A stretch of DNA of 64,000 bases from NCBI RefSeq assembly GCF_018406645.1, contig NZ_AP024546.1, forward strand, positions 2,480,001 to 2,544,000, written 5' to 3'. The position numbers and the translations under genes were made by a program. This document shows positions 12,038-20,909 of this stretch, piece after piece; position 1 is the first letter of the stretch, and each line of letters starts with the position of its first letter. Origin of the DNA: Lysobacter helvus (GTDB taxonomy: Bacteria > Pseudomonadota > Gammaproteobacteria > Xanthomonadales > Xanthomonadaceae). The notes under the pieces were generated by a model that searched no databases, was not told the origin of the DNA, and was given only the letters and a program-made list of their open reading frames with translations.

Positions 12038-12528
12038 TGAGGTTCCTGTTGGGCCTGTTGCAGAGCATCGAGGACGGCCTGTGCGTGGCCGGGGACTTTC
12101 ACGCCGCGCCATTCGCGCGCGACGCGTGACGCCGGGTCGATGAGGAAGGTACTCCGATCGATCCCGATGTATTTCCTGCCGTAGAGTTGTTTCTCGCGGA
12201 TGACATCGAACGCGGTGCACAGCACCTCATCCGCATCGCTGACCAGGTCGAAGGCGAAGCCCTGCTTCGTGCAGAAGTTCTGGTGCGAACGCGCCGAATC
12301 GCGCGACACGCCCAGAACATCTGCGCCGAGCTTGCGGAACTTCGGGAGCAGGGCGGAGAAATCCAGGCCTTCGGTGGTGCAGCCCGGCGTGCTGTCCTTC
12401 GGATAGAAGTAGAGGACGAGCCAGCGGCCGGCGTGGTCGGACAAGCGGCCTTCGCGCGGACCGTCCCTGCCGGCGAGCGCCAGCGGCGCATCGAGGAGCT
12501 TCCTGGACAGCGGCTTGGCTTTGGCCAT
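12034..12528 (-). CDS. bcp: Thiol peroxidase of the BCP/PrxQ peroxiredoxin family
   Basis: A 164-residue peroxiredoxin that reduces peroxides using thioredoxin. The peroxidatic cysteine is in [13 protein letters not shown] near residue 49, with the downstream [11 protein letters not shown] and RSTFLIDP segments normal for the family. The second cysteine found five residues later in some BCPs is absent, so resolution must use a more distant Cys (for example in NFCTKQG) or a 1-Cys mechanism. The start ATG shares one nt with the gcvR stop (TGATG), indicating coupling. Confidence 0.93.
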   Translation of the reverse strand: MAKAKPLSRKLLDAPLALAGRDGPREGRLSDHAGRWLVLYFYPKDSTPGCTTEGLDFSALLPKFRKLGADVLGVSRDSARSHQNFCTKQGFAFDLVSDADEVLCTAFDVIREKQLYGRKYIGIDRSTFLIDPASRVAREWRGVKVPGHAQAVLDALQQAQQEPQ

Positions 12529-13091
12529 CAGAACTTCATCGGATCCATGATCGCGTCGAGGTTGAGGTGGTCGCAGAACTCGAGGAAATCGTCGCGCAGC
12601 GCCGCGATGTGCATGTCCGAGGGAATGCCGATGGTGACCTGCGCGGAAAACATGTCGGCGCCGGTCTGCATCGCGCGGTAGCGCGAACAATGCAGCGATT
12701 CGATGGTGATGCCCTGGCGATCGAAGAAGTCCGCCAGCTGGAACAGGATGCCCGGCTTGTCCGCCGCCACCACCTCGACGATGTAGGGCAGCAGGTTGGA
12801 CTGCACCTGCTTGGGGCCGGTGCGATAGAAGACGAGCTTGAGGCCTTCTTCCCGTTCGAGCCGGCCCAGCATCGTTTCCAGCTTGGCCACCGCGTCCCAC
12901 GACCCCGTGGCCAGCGCGGTCACCGACACGTCGCGGCCCACCGTGCTCAGGCGCGCATCGACGAGGTTGCAGCCGCTGTCGGAAATGCGGCGGGTCACCG
13001 CCAGCAGCGGCGACTGCGGGTGCGTCGTGTACGCATTGATGAGCAGGTGGTTCTCGTTCGGCGCAGGAGGACGGGCGGGGGTTTCGGTCAA
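12528..13091 (-). CDS. gcvR: ACT-domain protein of the glycine cleavage repressor family
   Basis: A 187-residue protein with two ACT domains: ENHLLINAYTTHPQSPLLAV begins the first, and VVAADKPGILFQLADFF begins the second. This is the GcvR layout; in E. coli GcvR blocks GcvA activation of the glycine cleavage operon. The start was set at TTG 13091 because a good Shine-Dalgarno (GGAAGG, 13097-13102) lies 5 nt upstream. A second TTG at 13127 gives a 12-residue longer form but lies very close to the predicted transcription start and has only a poorly spaced GGAG. Divergent from dapA; leads a gcvR-bcp-phoH-thiD-hydrolase operon. Confidence 0.88.
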   Translation of the reverse strand: MTETPARPPAPNENHLLINAYTTHPQSPLLAVTRRISDSGCNLVDARLSTVGRDVSVTALATGSWDAVAKLETMLGRLEREEGLKLVFYRTGPKQVQSNLLPYIVEVVAADKPGILFQLADFFDRQGITIESLHCSRYRAMQTGADMFSAQVTIGIPSDMHIAALRDDFLEFCDHLNLDAIMDPMKF

Positions 13092-13096
13092 GGCGG

Positions 13097-13102
13097 CCTT
13101 CC
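13097..13102 (-). promoter_or_regulatory. Shine-Dalgarno that decides the gcvR start
   Basis: GGAAGG on the minus strand, 5 nt before TTG 13091. It supports the shorter gcvR product over the TTG at 13127. Confidence 0.6.
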
Positions 13103-13144
13103 GAGGTCTGAACGGCGTCCCGGACAAGACTCCGGGGCGCGGCC

Positions 13145-13174
13145 AGCATACTTGCCGCTGGTTTCACGCCGCAA
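13145..13174 (-). promoter_or_regulatory. gcvR promoter, overlapping the dapA promoter
   Basis: On the minus strand TTGCGG (13169-13174) and TATGCT (13145-13150) are separated by 18 nt, with a predicted start near 13138. It shares almost all its length with the dapA promoter, so the two cannot be occupied at once. Confidence 0.5.
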
Positions 13175-13181
13175 GTAAGAT
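13152..13181 (+). promoter_or_regulatory. dapA promoter, overlapping the gcvR promoter
   Basis: TTGCCG (13152-13157) and TAAGAT (13176-13181) with an 18-nt spacer; start near 13188, leader about 40 nt. An inverted repeat ACTTGC-N15-GCAAGT (13150-13155 and 13171-13176) covers the -35 boxes of both directions and is a candidate operator. Confidence 0.55.
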
Positions 13182-13226
13182 CGCGACGGGCGGCACGCCC
13201 CCCACGCACGCAGCGAGCGTATCCAC

Positions 13227-14132
13227 TTGCATCTTTCCGGCAGCATCACTGCGCTGGCGACGCCTTTCACGTCGACCGGCGAAATCGACCTCGACGCCTG
13301 GCGCCGTTTGCTTGAAGCACAGCTGCAGGCAGGCACGCAGGCCATTGTCGTCGCGGGTTCCACGGGCGAAGCGGCGGCGTTGTACGACGCCGAATACGAC
13401 GCCTTGCTCCGCACGGCGGTCGACCTGGTCGCCGGGCGCATTCCCGTCCTCGCGGGCACGGGCCAGTCCAACACCGCGAAAACCATCGAACAGACGCGCC
13501 GCGCCGCCGCGCTCGGCGCCGATCTCGCGCTCGTCGTGACGCCGCCGTACGTGCGCCCCACGCAAGCCGGCCTCGTCGCGCACTACCGCGCGGTCGCCGA
13601 CGACGATGCATTGCCGATCGTCCTGTACAACGTGCCGGGCCGCACCGGCTGCGACATGCAGGTGGAGACGGTGGCGGAACTCGCCGGTCATCCGCGCATC
13701 GTCGCGATCAAGGAAGCGGTGGCCGATCCCGCGCGCATGACCGCGCTGCTGCGCCTGCGCAATGCCAGCTTCAGCGTGCTCAGCGGCGACGATCCCACCG
13801 CTTGCCGCGCGATGCTCGCCGGCGCGGACGGCATCGTGTCGGTCGCCTCCAACGTCCTGCCCGTCGCGTTCCGTCGCTTGTGCGATCTTGCACGCGGCGG
13901 GCGTCGCGACGAGGCCGAAGCGCTCGATGCCCGCATGCAGCCGGCCTACGACTTCCTCGGCGTCGAACCCAATCCCATCCCGGTGAAAGCCGTGCTCGCG
14001 CATTTCGGCTACGGCCATGGCTTGCGCCTGCCGCTGCTGCCGTTGTCCGCGGCGCATGCCGTGCGCACGCCGGTCATCGCCGCCGACATCCAGACCCTCG
14101 AACACACCCTTCGCGATTCGCTCGCGGCCTGA
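13227..14132 (+). CDS. dapA: 4-hydroxy-tetrahydrodipicolinate synthase DapA
   Basis: Condenses pyruvate with aspartate semialdehyde to start the diaminopimelate/lysine pathway. A 301-residue TIM barrel. Features are [10 protein letters not shown] at the N-terminus, [27 protein letters not shown], the catalytic tyrosine in LYNVPGRTG, and the Schiff-base lysine in [11 protein letters not shown] (near residue 161). The start codon is TTG at 13227; the next residues match the conserved N-terminus and no better in-frame start exists. asd, which makes its substrate, is in this window at 49023. Followed 16 nt later by a BamC-like gene, as in E. coli dapA-bamC. Confidence 0.96.
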   Translation: MHLSGSITALATPFTSTGEIDLDAWRRLLEAQLQAGTQAIVVAGSTGEAAALYDAEYDALLRTAVDLVAGRIPVLAGTGQSNTAKTIEQTRRAAALGADLALVVTPPYVRPTQAGLVAHYRAVADDDALPIVLYNVPGRTGCDMQVETVAELAGHPRIVAIKEAVADPARMTALLRLRNASFSVLSGDDPTACRAMLAGADGIVSVASNVLPVAFRRLCDLARGGRRDEAEALDARMQPAYDFLGVEPNPIPVKAVLAHFGYGHGLRLPLLPLSAAHAVRTPVIAADIQTLEHTLRDSLAA

Positions 14133-14148
14133 CAGGAGTTCCCCCGAA

Positions 14149-14658
14149 ATGCGCGTCAATACGCTCGCACGCACGTTGTCCCTCGCCACCCTGGTCGTCG
14201 TCGCGGCCACGGGCTGCCACTGGTTCGGCAAGGACAAGGGCCCCTACGCGATGGCGCCGGAACAGCGTCCTCTCGAAGTGCCGCCGGACCTGGATCGCCC
14301 CGCCGTGGATGCCGCGATGAAGCTGCCGCCCACCGCTTCGGCCACCACGCCGGGCGCGCCGAACGCCGCCTCCGCCACCGCCGCCTCGCCGATCGGCTTC
14401 ACGGTGCCGGGCGAACGCGATGCCGTGTTCGCGAAGGTGGGTGATGCGCTCGCCGCGACCGAAGGCGTGAAGATCGCGAGCAAGGCGCAGATCCTCGGCA
14501 CGTACGACATCAACTACGCCGGGTCGGATTTCCTGGTGCGCGTGACGAAGGTCGAAGCCGGCGTGTACGTCTCGGCCGTCGACCCGCGCGGCCTGCCGGC
14601 CGCGGGCGAAGCGCCGCAGAAGCTGATGGCCGCACTGAAGGCCGCGCTCGGCGGTTGA
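14149..14658 (+). CDS. BamC-like outer-membrane lipoprotein
   Basis: A 169-residue lipoprotein: a basic N-terminus (MRVNTLARTLS), a hydrophobic stretch and a lipobox ending VAATGC with the acylated Cys at about residue 24. A Pro/Ala-rich linker follows, including PEQRPLEVPPDLD, the kind of unstructured segment that in E. coli BamC contacts BamD. The C-terminal part (FTVPGERDAVFAKVGDALAA onward) resembles one helix-grip domain. It is half the length of E. coli BamC, so one of the two C-terminal domains is missing. The identity rests on this layout and on following dapA. AGGAG lies at 14134. Confidence 0.7.
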   Translation: MRVNTLARTLSLATLVVVAATGCHWFGKDKGPYAMAPEQRPLEVPPDLDRPAVDAAMKLPPTASATTPGAPNAASATAASPIGFTVPGERDAVFAKVGDALAATEGVKIASKAQILGTYDINYAGSDFLVRVTKVEAGVYVSAVDPRGLPAAGEAPQKLMAALKAALGG

Positions 14659-14668
14659 TCCGATTTCC

Positions 14669-14690
14669 CCCTCCCCCCTCGGGGGGAGGG
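14669..14690. repeat. C-rich REP-like palindrome between convergent genes
   Basis: A stem CCCTCCCCCC with GGGGGGAGGG and only TC between the arms, followed by GCAGGGGTGGGG. It lies between the bamC-like gene and fdxA, which converge. Similar C-tract palindromes are common in Xanthomonadaceae intergenic DNA. Terminator function is possible but there is no T-tract. Confidence 0.6.
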
Positions 14691-14730
14691 CAGGGGTGGG
14701 GACCCGCAGGTCGCCCGAATCCCGAAAAAG

Positions 14731-15054
14731 TTACCGCTCCAGCAACGGCAACTTGTCCGTCTTCCCTTCCCAGTCCTTCGCATCCGCCGGCGGATCCTTG
14801 CGCACGGTGATCACCGGCCAGGCCTTCGACAGGTCGGCGTTGAGCGCAACGAAGACCTCCTGTCCCGCCGGCACGTCGTCTTCCGGATAGATCGCATTGA
14901 CCGGGCATTCGGGCTCGCACAGCGTGCAGTCGATGCATTCGTCCGGATCGATCACCAGGAAGTTGGGACCTTCGTGGAAGCAATCGACGGGGCACACCTC
15001 GACGCAGTCGGTGTACTTGCACTTGATGCAGTTGTCGGTGACGACGAAGGGCAT
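14731..15054 (-). CDS. fdxA: 7Fe/8Fe ferredoxin FdxA
   Basis: A 107-residue ferredoxin for low-potential electron transfer in the cytoplasm. The N-terminal cluster motifs are [18 protein letters not shown] and [16 protein letters not shown], the arrangement of [3Fe-4S][4Fe-4S] ferredoxins of the Azotobacter FdI/FdxA type. The C-terminal extension of ~45 residues ([21 protein letters not shown]) is typical of FdxA. The redox partner is not indicated by neighbours. Confidence 0.95.
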   Translation of the reverse strand: MPFVVTDNCIKCKYTDCVEVCPVDCFHEGPNFLVIDPDECIDCTLCEPECPVNAIYPEDDVPAGQEVFVALNADLSKAWPVITVRKDPPADAKDWEGKTDKLPLLER

Positions 15055-15110
15055 GGCGTGTCGGCGTGGGGTCGGAGGCGGGGAAGTGTACGTCCGCGCG
15101 CGCGGATATG

Positions 15111-15140
15111 AAAAAGCCCGCGCCTTGCGGCACGGGCTTT
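15111..15140 (-). terminator. Intrinsic terminator of tRNA-Glu
   Basis: On the minus strand an 8-bp stem AAAGCCCG/CGGGCTTT, with an inner GCC/GGC pairing around a 4-nt loop, is followed by a T-run. It separates tRNA-Glu from fdxA, so fdxA needs its own promoter. Confidence 0.8.
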
Positions 15141-15148
15141 CACGGATC

Positions 15149-15224
15149 TGGTACTCCCAACGGGATTCGAACCCGTGTGTCCACCTTGAGAGGGTGGTGT
15201 CCTAGGCCTCTAGACGATGGGAGC
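15149..15224 (-). tRNA. tRNA-Glu (anticodon CTC)
   Basis: Minus strand: acceptor GCTCCCA/TGGGAGT with a G-U first pair, D arm typical of tRNA-Glu (TCGTCTAGAGGCCTAGGAC), anticodon arm CCACC-CTCTCAA-GGTGG, T arm with TTCGAAT, discriminator A, encoded CCA. It decodes GAG. Confidence 0.97.
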
Positions 15225-15291
15225 GAAGGCTTGGTCGGCGGGGGACGGGCACCAGGCCCCGGAAAAACAGGGCCCCCGCGGAAGGCTTGCT

Positions 15292-15320
15292 ACTATACGG
15301 GCCGCCGTGGCCCCAGGCAA
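15292..15320 (-). promoter_or_regulatory. Promoter for tRNA-Glu
   Basis: On the minus strand TTGCCT (15315-15320) and TATAGT (15292-15297) with an ideal 17-nt spacer. The transcript would start near 15285, giving a ~60-nt leader before the mature tRNA. Confidence 0.65.
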
Positions 15321-15367
15321 CGGAACGACCTGCCATCCCGCCCTCATTCGCGGCCCTGCCGCAACCG

Positions 15368-16714
15368 ATGTCCACGACGACCCCCATGACCCTGCCCAGT
15401 GCGCAACCGATCCTGCGCACGATCCCGCGCGATGCACACGCGATCTCGCGCAAGGACATCAGTCCGAATGCGCTGCGCGTCCTCTATCGCCTGCGTGAGG
15501 GCGGCTTCGGCGCGTTCCTCGTCGGCGGCGCCGTGCGCGACCTGCTGGTCGGCGGACATCCCAAGGATTTCGACGTCGCCACCGACGCCACGCCCGAGCA
15601 GGTGAAGGCGCTGTTCCGCAATTGCCGCCTGATCGGCCGCCGGTTCCGCCTGGCGCACGTCGTGTACGGCCGCGAGATCATCGAAGTGGCCACCTTCCGC
15701 GCCAACGTCGACGACGGCAGCGGCGATCGCGAAATGCACGAAGGCGGCCGCCTGCTGCGCGACAACGTGTACGGCACGATCGAGGAAGATGCGATCCGCC
15801 GCGACTTCACCGCCAACGCGCTGTACTACGCGATCGAGGATTTCTCGGTGCGCGACTACACCGGCGGTTTCGAGGACGTGCAGGCGCGCGTGATGCGGCT
15901 GATCGGCGATCCGGAAACGCGTTACCGCGAAGATCCCGTGCGCATGCTGCGCGCCGTGCGCCTGGCCGCGAAGCTCGACTTCACGATCGAACCCGCCACC
16001 GCCGCGCCGCTGCCCGCGCTCGCGCCGCTGCTGCGCGAATCCGCGCCGGCGCGCCTGTTCGAAGAAGCCTTGAAGCTCTTCCTCTCCGGCCATGCGGTCG
16101 CGAGTTTCGAACGCCTCGAACACCACGGCCTGCTCGCCGCGTTCCTGCCGGAGACCGCGCAGGCGCTCGCCAGCAATCGCAGCGGTGCCTTGCGCCGCAT
16201 GGTGATCGAAGGCCTGCGCAGCACCGATGCGCGCGTGGCCAACGACGAACCCGTCTCGCCCGCGTTCCTGTTCGCCGTGCTGCTGTGGCCCGCGTATTGC
16301 CGCGATTTGATGGGCCTGCAGGCCTCGGGCGTGCACGCGGCCGAAGCGCAACGCCGCGCCGCCGATCGCGTCACGCTGCACCTGCTCAACACGATTGCGT
16401 TGCCGCGCCGCTTCTCGCTGCCGATGCAGGAAATCTGGCTGCTGCAGTCGCGCTTCAACCAGCGCCAGCGCAAGCGCGTGTTCCGCCTGCTGGGCCATCC
16501 GCGTTTCCGCGCCGCGTTCGATTTCCTCGTGCTGCGCCAGCACGCCTCGCCCGAGCACGCCGAAGACATCGCGTTCTGGACCGACGTGCAGTCGCAACCG
16601 GGCGAAGCGGTGGCCGCGCAGCTCGAAGCGCGCGCGATCGAAGCCGCCGAAGCCGAAGACGCACCGCGCAAGCGCCGTCGTCGTCGTCGCCGGCCCGAAG
16701 CGAGCGGCGGATAA
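15368..16714 (+). CDS. pcnB: Poly(A) polymerase I
   Basis: Adds 3' poly(A) tails that target RNA for decay; class II nucleotidyltransferase of the tRNA-NT/PAP family. In the 448 residues, the catalytic head contains FLVGGAVRDLLVGGHPKDFDVATDATP (GGAVRD near residue 56 and the Asp pair DFD), then FRLAHVVYG, the RRDFTANAL motif, and the RYREDPVRMLRAVRLAAKL signature. The C-terminus ends in a strongly basic run (PRKRRRRRRR), as in PcnB rather than Cca. The start ATG at 15368 gives the normal N-terminus. folK follows 4 nt later, the conserved pcnB-folK-pan order. Confidence 0.96.
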   Translation: MSTTTPMTLPSAQPILRTIPRDAHAISRKDISPNALRVLYRLREGGFGAFLVGGAVRDLLVGGHPKDFDVATDATPEQVKALFRNCRLIGRRFRLAHVVYGREIIEVATFRANVDDGSGDREMHEGGRLLRDNVYGTIEEDAIRRDFTANALYYAIEDFSVRDYTGGFEDVQARVMRLIGDPETRYREDPVRMLRAVRLAAKLDFTIEPATAAPLPALAPLLRESAPARLFEEALKLFLSGHAVASFERLEHHGLLAAFLPETAQALASNRSGALRRMVIEGLRSTDARVANDEPVSPAFLFAVLLWPAYCRDLMGLQASGVHAAEAQRRAADRVTLHLLNTIALPRRFSLPMQEIWLLQSRFNQRQRKRVFRLLGHPRFRAAFDFLVLRQHASPEHAEDIAFWTDVQSQPGEAVAAQLEARAIEAAEAEDAPRKRRRRRRRPEASGG

Positions 16715-16718
16715 CCCC

Positions 16719-17201
16719 ATGCTCGCCTGCGTCGGCCTCGGCGCGAACCTCGGCGATGCGAGCGCGACCGTGCAGGCCGCGTTGCAGGCGCTCGACGCGC
16801 TGCCCGACACGCGCCTGCTGCGCGCCTCGCGCCTCTACCGCACGCCGGCCTGGGGCAAGACCGACCAGCCCGAATTCGTGAACGCCGCAGCCGTGCTCGA
16901 CACGCAACTCGACGCGCGCGCCCTGCTCGACGCGATGCTGTCGATCGAACGCACCTTCGGCCGCGACCGCAGCGCCAACGAACGCTGGAGCGCACGCACG
17001 CTGGACCTGGACCTGCTGCTCTACGGCGAAGACCGCATCGACGAACCCGGCCTGCACGTCCCGCACCCGCACCTGCACGAACGCGCGTTCGCGCTGGTGC
17101 CGCTGGTCGAAATCGCACCGGACGTCGTCATTCCCGGCCGTGGGCGCGCGGCGGACATCGTCGCCGCGATGGTCACCGGCGACATCCAGGCGCTAGGCTA
17201 G
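16719..17201 (+). CDS. folK: 6-hydroxymethyl-7,8-dihydropterin pyrophosphokinase FolK
   Basis: Transfers pyrophosphate from ATP to hydroxymethyl-dihydropterin in folate synthesis. 160 residues. Motifs are the N-terminal [10 protein letters not shown], the substrate loop [28 protein letters not shown], and the metal/ATP motif [12 protein letters not shown], followed by [16 protein letters not shown]. The ATG lies 4 nt after the pcnB stop and the gene ends 4 nt before panB, so pcnB-folK-panB-panC form one transcription unit. Confidence 0.97.
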   Translation: MLACVGLGANLGDASATVQAALQALDALPDTRLLRASRLYRTPAWGKTDQPEFVNAAAVLDTQLDARALLDAMLSIERTFGRDRSANERWSARTLDLDLLLYGEDRIDEPGLHVPHPHLHERAFALVPLVEIAPDVVIPGRGRAADIVAAMVTGDIQALG

Positions 17202-17205
17202 GGTC

Positions 17206-18036
17206 ATGTACACCAGCAAAGACAGCAAGCCGGCGGACATGAAGCCCTGGACCGTGCCCATGCTGGCCGACGCCAAGCGCGAAGGCCGCAAGCTGGTGAT
17301 GCTCACGGCGTACGACGCGGGCTTCGCGCGCGTGCTCGACGACAACGGCACCGACCTCGTGCTCGTCGGCGATTCGCTCGGCATGGTGGTGCAGGGACAG
17401 GACAGCACCTTGCCCGTCACCGTCGACGACATCGTCTACCACGTGCGGTGCGTGGCGCGCGGTTTGCGTCGCGCGTTGCTGATCGCCGACCTGCCGTTCG
17501 GTGCGGACGCCACGCCCGAACGCGCGCTCGATGCCTCGCTGCGTTGCCTGCAGGCGGGCGCGGGCATGGTCAAGCTGGAAGGCGCGGGCCACAAGCTCGA
17601 AGTCATCCGCTTCCTCGTCGAACGCGAGATCCCCGTCTGCGCGCACCTCGGCCTCACGCCGCAATCGGTGCTGCGCCTGGGCGGTTACAAGGTGCAGGGG
17701 CGCGAAGAAGCCGCGGCCGCACGCGTGCGCGAAGACGCAAAACTGGTCGAAGACGCCGGCGCCACGTTGCTGGTGCTCGAATGCGTGCCGTCGCCGCTCG
17801 CCGCGGCGATCACGGCGTCCGTGGCGATTCCCACCATCGGCATCGGCGCAGGCGCTGCGTGCGATGGGCAAGTGCTGGTGCTGCACGATTTCCTCGGCGT
17901 GAACACCGGCCATCGCCGCCCGAAGTTCGTGAAGGATTTCCTCGCCGAAGGCGGTTCGCTCGCCGGCGCGGTGCAGGCCTACGCCGACGCGGTGCGCAGC
18001 GGCGCGTTCCCGGACGCCGCGCACGCCTACGACTGA
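17206..18036 (+). CDS. panB: 3-methyl-2-oxobutanoate hydroxymethyltransferase PanB
   Basis: Makes ketopantoate from ketoisovalerate using methylene-tetrahydrofolate; first committed step to pantothenate. 276 residues. Motifs are [13 protein letters not shown], the Mg-binding [20 protein letters not shown], the catalytic-region [18 protein letters not shown], and [21 protein letters not shown]. The stop overlaps the panC start by one nt (TGATG). Confidence 0.98.
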   Translation: MYTSKDSKPADMKPWTVPMLADAKREGRKLVMLTAYDAGFARVLDDNGTDLVLVGDSLGMVVQGQDSTLPVTVDDIVYHVRCVARGLRRALLIADLPFGADATPERALDASLRCLQAGAGMVKLEGAGHKLEVIRFLVEREIPVCAHLGLTPQSVLRLGGYKVQGREEAAAARVREDAKLVEDAGATLLVLECVPSPLAAAITASVAIPTIGIGAGAACDGQVLVLHDFLGVNTGHRRPKFVKDFLAEGGSLAGAVQAYADAVRSGAFPDAAHAYD

Positions 18037-18890
18037 TGATCGACACCGTCACCGCGCTCGACGAGTTGCGTTCGCGCGTCCGTGCCTGGAAGCGCGACGG
18101 CCTGCGCGTCGGCTTCGTGCCGACGATGGGCAACCTGCACGCCGGCCACCATTCGCTCGTCGCGCTCGCGCGGCAGCATGCGGACAGGATCGTCGCGAGC
18201 GTGTTCGTGAACCCGACGCAGTTCGGGCCGAACGAAGATTTCGCGCGCTACCCGCGCACGCCCGACGCCGATGCCGCCGGCCTCGATGCCGTCGGCTGCG
18301 ACGTGCTGTGGCTGCCCAGCGTCGACGCGATGTATCCCTACGGCGCCGATGGCGCGGTGCGCATGCGCGTGCCGGGCATCACCGACGTGCTCGAAGGCGC
18401 GCATCGCCCCGGGCATTTCGACGGCGTGTGCACCGTCGTCGCGCGCCTGTTCAACCAGGTGCAGCCCGATGTCGCCGCGTTCGGCCGCAAGGATTACCAG
18501 CAGCTCGCGGTGATCCGCTACATGACGCGCGACCTCGCGTTCCCGATCGAATTGCTGGCGGGCGAGACCCTGCGCGAAGCCGACGGCCTGGCGATGAGTT
18601 CGCGCAACCAGTACCTCTCGGCGGAAGAGCGCCCGGTGGCGGCCCTGATCCAGCGCAGCCTGCAGCGCATGCGGGACGGCCTGCTGGCCGGCGCCGCGCG
18701 CGGGGCTGTGGAGGCCGAGGCCCGGGCCACACTGGATGCGGCCGGCTTCGAGGTCGATTACGCGGTCGTGCGCGCCCCGGACCTGGTCGACCCCGACGCG
18801 TCGCCCGGCCCCCGCGTGGCCCTGGTCGCCGCCCGCCTGGGCCGCACCCGGCTGATCGACAACCTGGAATTCACGACCGCGCGCGCCTGA
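18036..18890 (+). CDS. panC: Pantothenate synthetase PanC
   Basis: ATP-dependent ligation of pantoate and beta-alanine. 284 residues, HIGH-type adenylating fold. Motifs are VPTMGNLHAGHHSLV (HxGH), SVFVNPTQFGPNEDF, FNQVQPDVAAFGRKDYQQL, and the KMSKS-like MSSRNQYLS. The start ATG overlaps the panB stop. A short GC hairpin (18901-18914) with a few Ts follows and may end the transcript before panD, which has its own promoter. Confidence 0.98.
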   Translation: MIDTVTALDELRSRVRAWKRDGLRVGFVPTMGNLHAGHHSLVALARQHADRIVASVFVNPTQFGPNEDFARYPRTPDADAAGLDAVGCDVLWLPSVDAMYPYGADGAVRMRVPGITDVLEGAHRPGHFDGVCTVVARLFNQVQPDVAAFGRKDYQQLAVIRYMTRDLAFPIELLAGETLREADGLAMSSRNQYLSAEERPVAALIQRSLQRMRDGLLAGAARGAVEAEARATLDAAGFEVDYAVVRAPDLVDPDASPGPRVALVAARLGRTRLIDNLEFTTARA

Positions 18891-18920
18891 ATACGCGGCC
18901 GGGCCGTGCGGCCCCCTTTG

Positions 18921-18949
18921 TTGCAGCGCCACAAACCCCCACCTAGACT
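18921..18949 (+). promoter_or_regulatory. Promoter for panD
   Basis: TTGCAG (18921-18926) and TAGACT (18944-18949) with a 17-nt spacer; start near 18956, 39 nt before the panD ATG. It suggests panD-pgi can be expressed separately from panBC. Confidence 0.6.
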
Positions 18950-18994
18950 GCGCACCTTTCCCGGGCCGACCCGGCCGATCGCGGAGCCGTTTCC

Positions 18995-19375
18995 ATGCAG
19001 CTCAACCTGCTCAAAGCCAAGATCCACCGCGCCACCGTCACCCACGCCGAGCTGCATTACGAAGGCTCGTGCGCGATCGACGGCCGGCTGCTCGACATTT
19101 CCGGCATCCGCGAATACGAGCAGGTCCACATCTACAACGTGAACAACGGCGCGCGTTTCGTCACCTATGCGATCCGCGGCGAAGAAGGCTCGGGCGTGAT
19201 CTCGGTGAACGGCGCGGCCGCGCACATGGCGCAGCCGGGCGACCTGGTGATCATCTGCGCTTACGGCGCGTGCGACGAAGCCGAGGCGGCGAAGTTCAAG
19301 CCGACGCTGGTCTACGTCGATCGCCACAACGCGCTGACGCACACCAATCACTCGATGCCGAAGCAGGCTGCGTAA
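18995..19375 (+). CDS. panD: Aspartate 1-decarboxylase PanD proenzyme
   Basis: Makes beta-alanine from aspartate. The 126-residue proenzyme self-cleaves at Gly24-Ser25 (HYEGSCAID) to form the pyruvoyl cofactor. Catalytic-site residues are visible in [35 protein letters not shown], and [21 protein letters not shown]. Its product feeds PanC, encoded just upstream. Confidence 0.98.
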   Translation: MQLNLLKAKIHRATVTHAELHYEGSCAIDGRLLDISGIREYEQVHIYNVNNGARFVTYAIRGEEGSGVISVNGAAAHMAQPGDLVIICAYGACDEAEAAKFKPTLVYVDRHNALTHTNHSMPKQAA

Positions 19376-19385
19376 GCTGGGGCGC

Positions 19386-20909
19386 ATGGACGCGACCCTC
19401 GCCACGCACTTCGCCACGCTCCGCGCGCACGCCGCGCGGTTGTCCGACACCTCGATCAAGCAGCTCGTCGACGCCGATCCCGCGCGCGCGACGGGCTGTG
19501 CGCTGCGCGTGGGCCCGCTGTACGCCAACTTCGCGCGGCAGCGTTACGACGGCGAGGCGCTCGATGCCTTGTTCGCGCTGGCCGACGCCGCGGACTTCGC
19601 CGGCGGCATGCGGCGGCTGGTCGACGGCGCGGAAGTGAATCCCACCGAACATCGCGCCGCGCTGCACACCGCGCTGCGCAGCAACCTCTCGCGTTCGCCC
19701 ATCGCCACGGCCGCGCACGACACCGCGCTCGAAGCGCTCGAGCGCATGCGCGACGTCATCGAAACGTTGCAGGACACGCCGGTCTCCGACATCGTCAGCA
19801 TCGGCATCGGCGGCTCGGACCTCGGCCCGCGCTTCGTCGTCGATGCGCTGTCGCCGCCAACGCCGGGCCGCTTCCGCGTGCATTTCCTCTCGAACGTCGA
19901 CGGCGCCGCCGCGCAGCGCGTGCTCGCCACGCTCGATCCGAAACGCACCGCCGCGATCATGGTGTCGAAGACCTTCGGCACGCAGGAAACGCTGCTCAAC
20001 GGCGCCATCGTGCGCGAATGGCTCGGCGACGACACGCGCCTGCTCGCCGTCACCGCGAACGTCGAACGCGCTGCGGCCTTCGGGATCCCGGAAGCGCGCA
20101 TCCTGCCGATGTGGGACTGGGTGGGGGGGCGCTATTCGCTGTGGTCCGCCGTGGGCCTGCCGATCGCGCTCGCGCTGGGCATGCCCGCGTTCGAACAATT
20201 GCTGGCCGGCGCGGGCGAGATGGATGCGCACGTGCTCGAAGCACCGCTGCGCGAGAACCTCGGTGCCTGGCATGCGCTGACGGCGTTGTGGAATCGCAAC
20301 GCACTCGGCTTCGCGTCGCAGGGCGTGTTCTCGTACGACGAACGCCTGAAGTTGCTGTCCGCGCACCTGCAGCAGGTCGTGATGGAAAGCCTCGGCAAGT
20401 CCGTGCACCTCGACGGCACGCCGGTCGACACCTCCACCGTACCGGTGTGGTGGGGCGGCGCCGGCACCGACGTGCAGCACAGCTTCTTCCAGGCGCTGCA
20501 CCAGGGCACCGACATCATCCCGGGCGACTTCGTCGGCGTGACGCGCGCCGACCATCCGCATCGCGAAAGCCACCGTGCGTTGTTCGCCAACCTGCTCGCG
20601 CAGGTGGAAGCGTTCGCGAACGGGCAGGGCAGCGACGATCCGCATCGCCGTTACGCGGGCAATCGCCCGAGCACCTTGTTGCTGCTCGACGCGCTCACGC
20701 CGCGCAGCCTCGGCGCGCTGATCGCCTTGTACGAACACAGCGTGTACCTGCAATCGCTCGCGTGGGACATCAACGCGTTCGATCAGTTCGGCGTGGAGCT
20801 CGGCAAGCAACTCGCGAACGGCCTGCTGCCCGCGTTGCGCGGCCAGCCCGCGGAGATCGCCGATCCGGTGACGCGCGCGCTACTCGACGAGATCCAGCGC
20901 GATCCCTGA
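19386..20909 (+). CDS. pgi: Glucose-6-phosphate isomerase
   Basis: Interconverts glucose-6-P and fructose-6-P in glycolysis and gluconeogenesis. 507 residues, slightly shorter than E. coli Pgi. Signatures are [45 protein letters not shown] (sugar-phosphate binding), and the C-terminal catalytic His/Lys region with [15 protein letters not shown]. The ATG lies 10 nt after the panD stop. The last 30 nt overlap the convergent queG gene. Confidence 0.97.
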   Translation: MDATLATHFATLRAHAARLSDTSIKQLVDADPARATGCALRVGPLYANFARQRYDGEALDALFALADAADFAGGMRRLVDGAEVNPTEHRAALHTALRSNLSRSPIATAAHDTALEALERMRDVIETLQDTPVSDIVSIGIGGSDLGPRFVVDALSPPTPGRFRVHFLSNVDGAAAQRVLATLDPKRTAAIMVSKTFGTQETLLNGAIVREWLGDDTRLLAVTANVERAAAFGIPEARILPMWDWVGGRYSLWSAVGLPIALALGMPAFEQLLAGAGEMDAHVLEAPLRENLGAWHALTALWNRNALGFASQGVFSYDERLKLLSAHLQQVVMESLGKSVHLDGTPVDTSTVPVWWGGAGTDVQHSFFQALHQGTDIIPGDFVGVTRADHPHRESHRALFANLLAQVEAFANGQGSDDPHRRYAGNRPSTLLLLDALTPRSLGALIALYEHSVYLQSLAWDINAFDQFGVELGKQLANGLLPALRGQPAEIADPVTRALLDEIQRDP

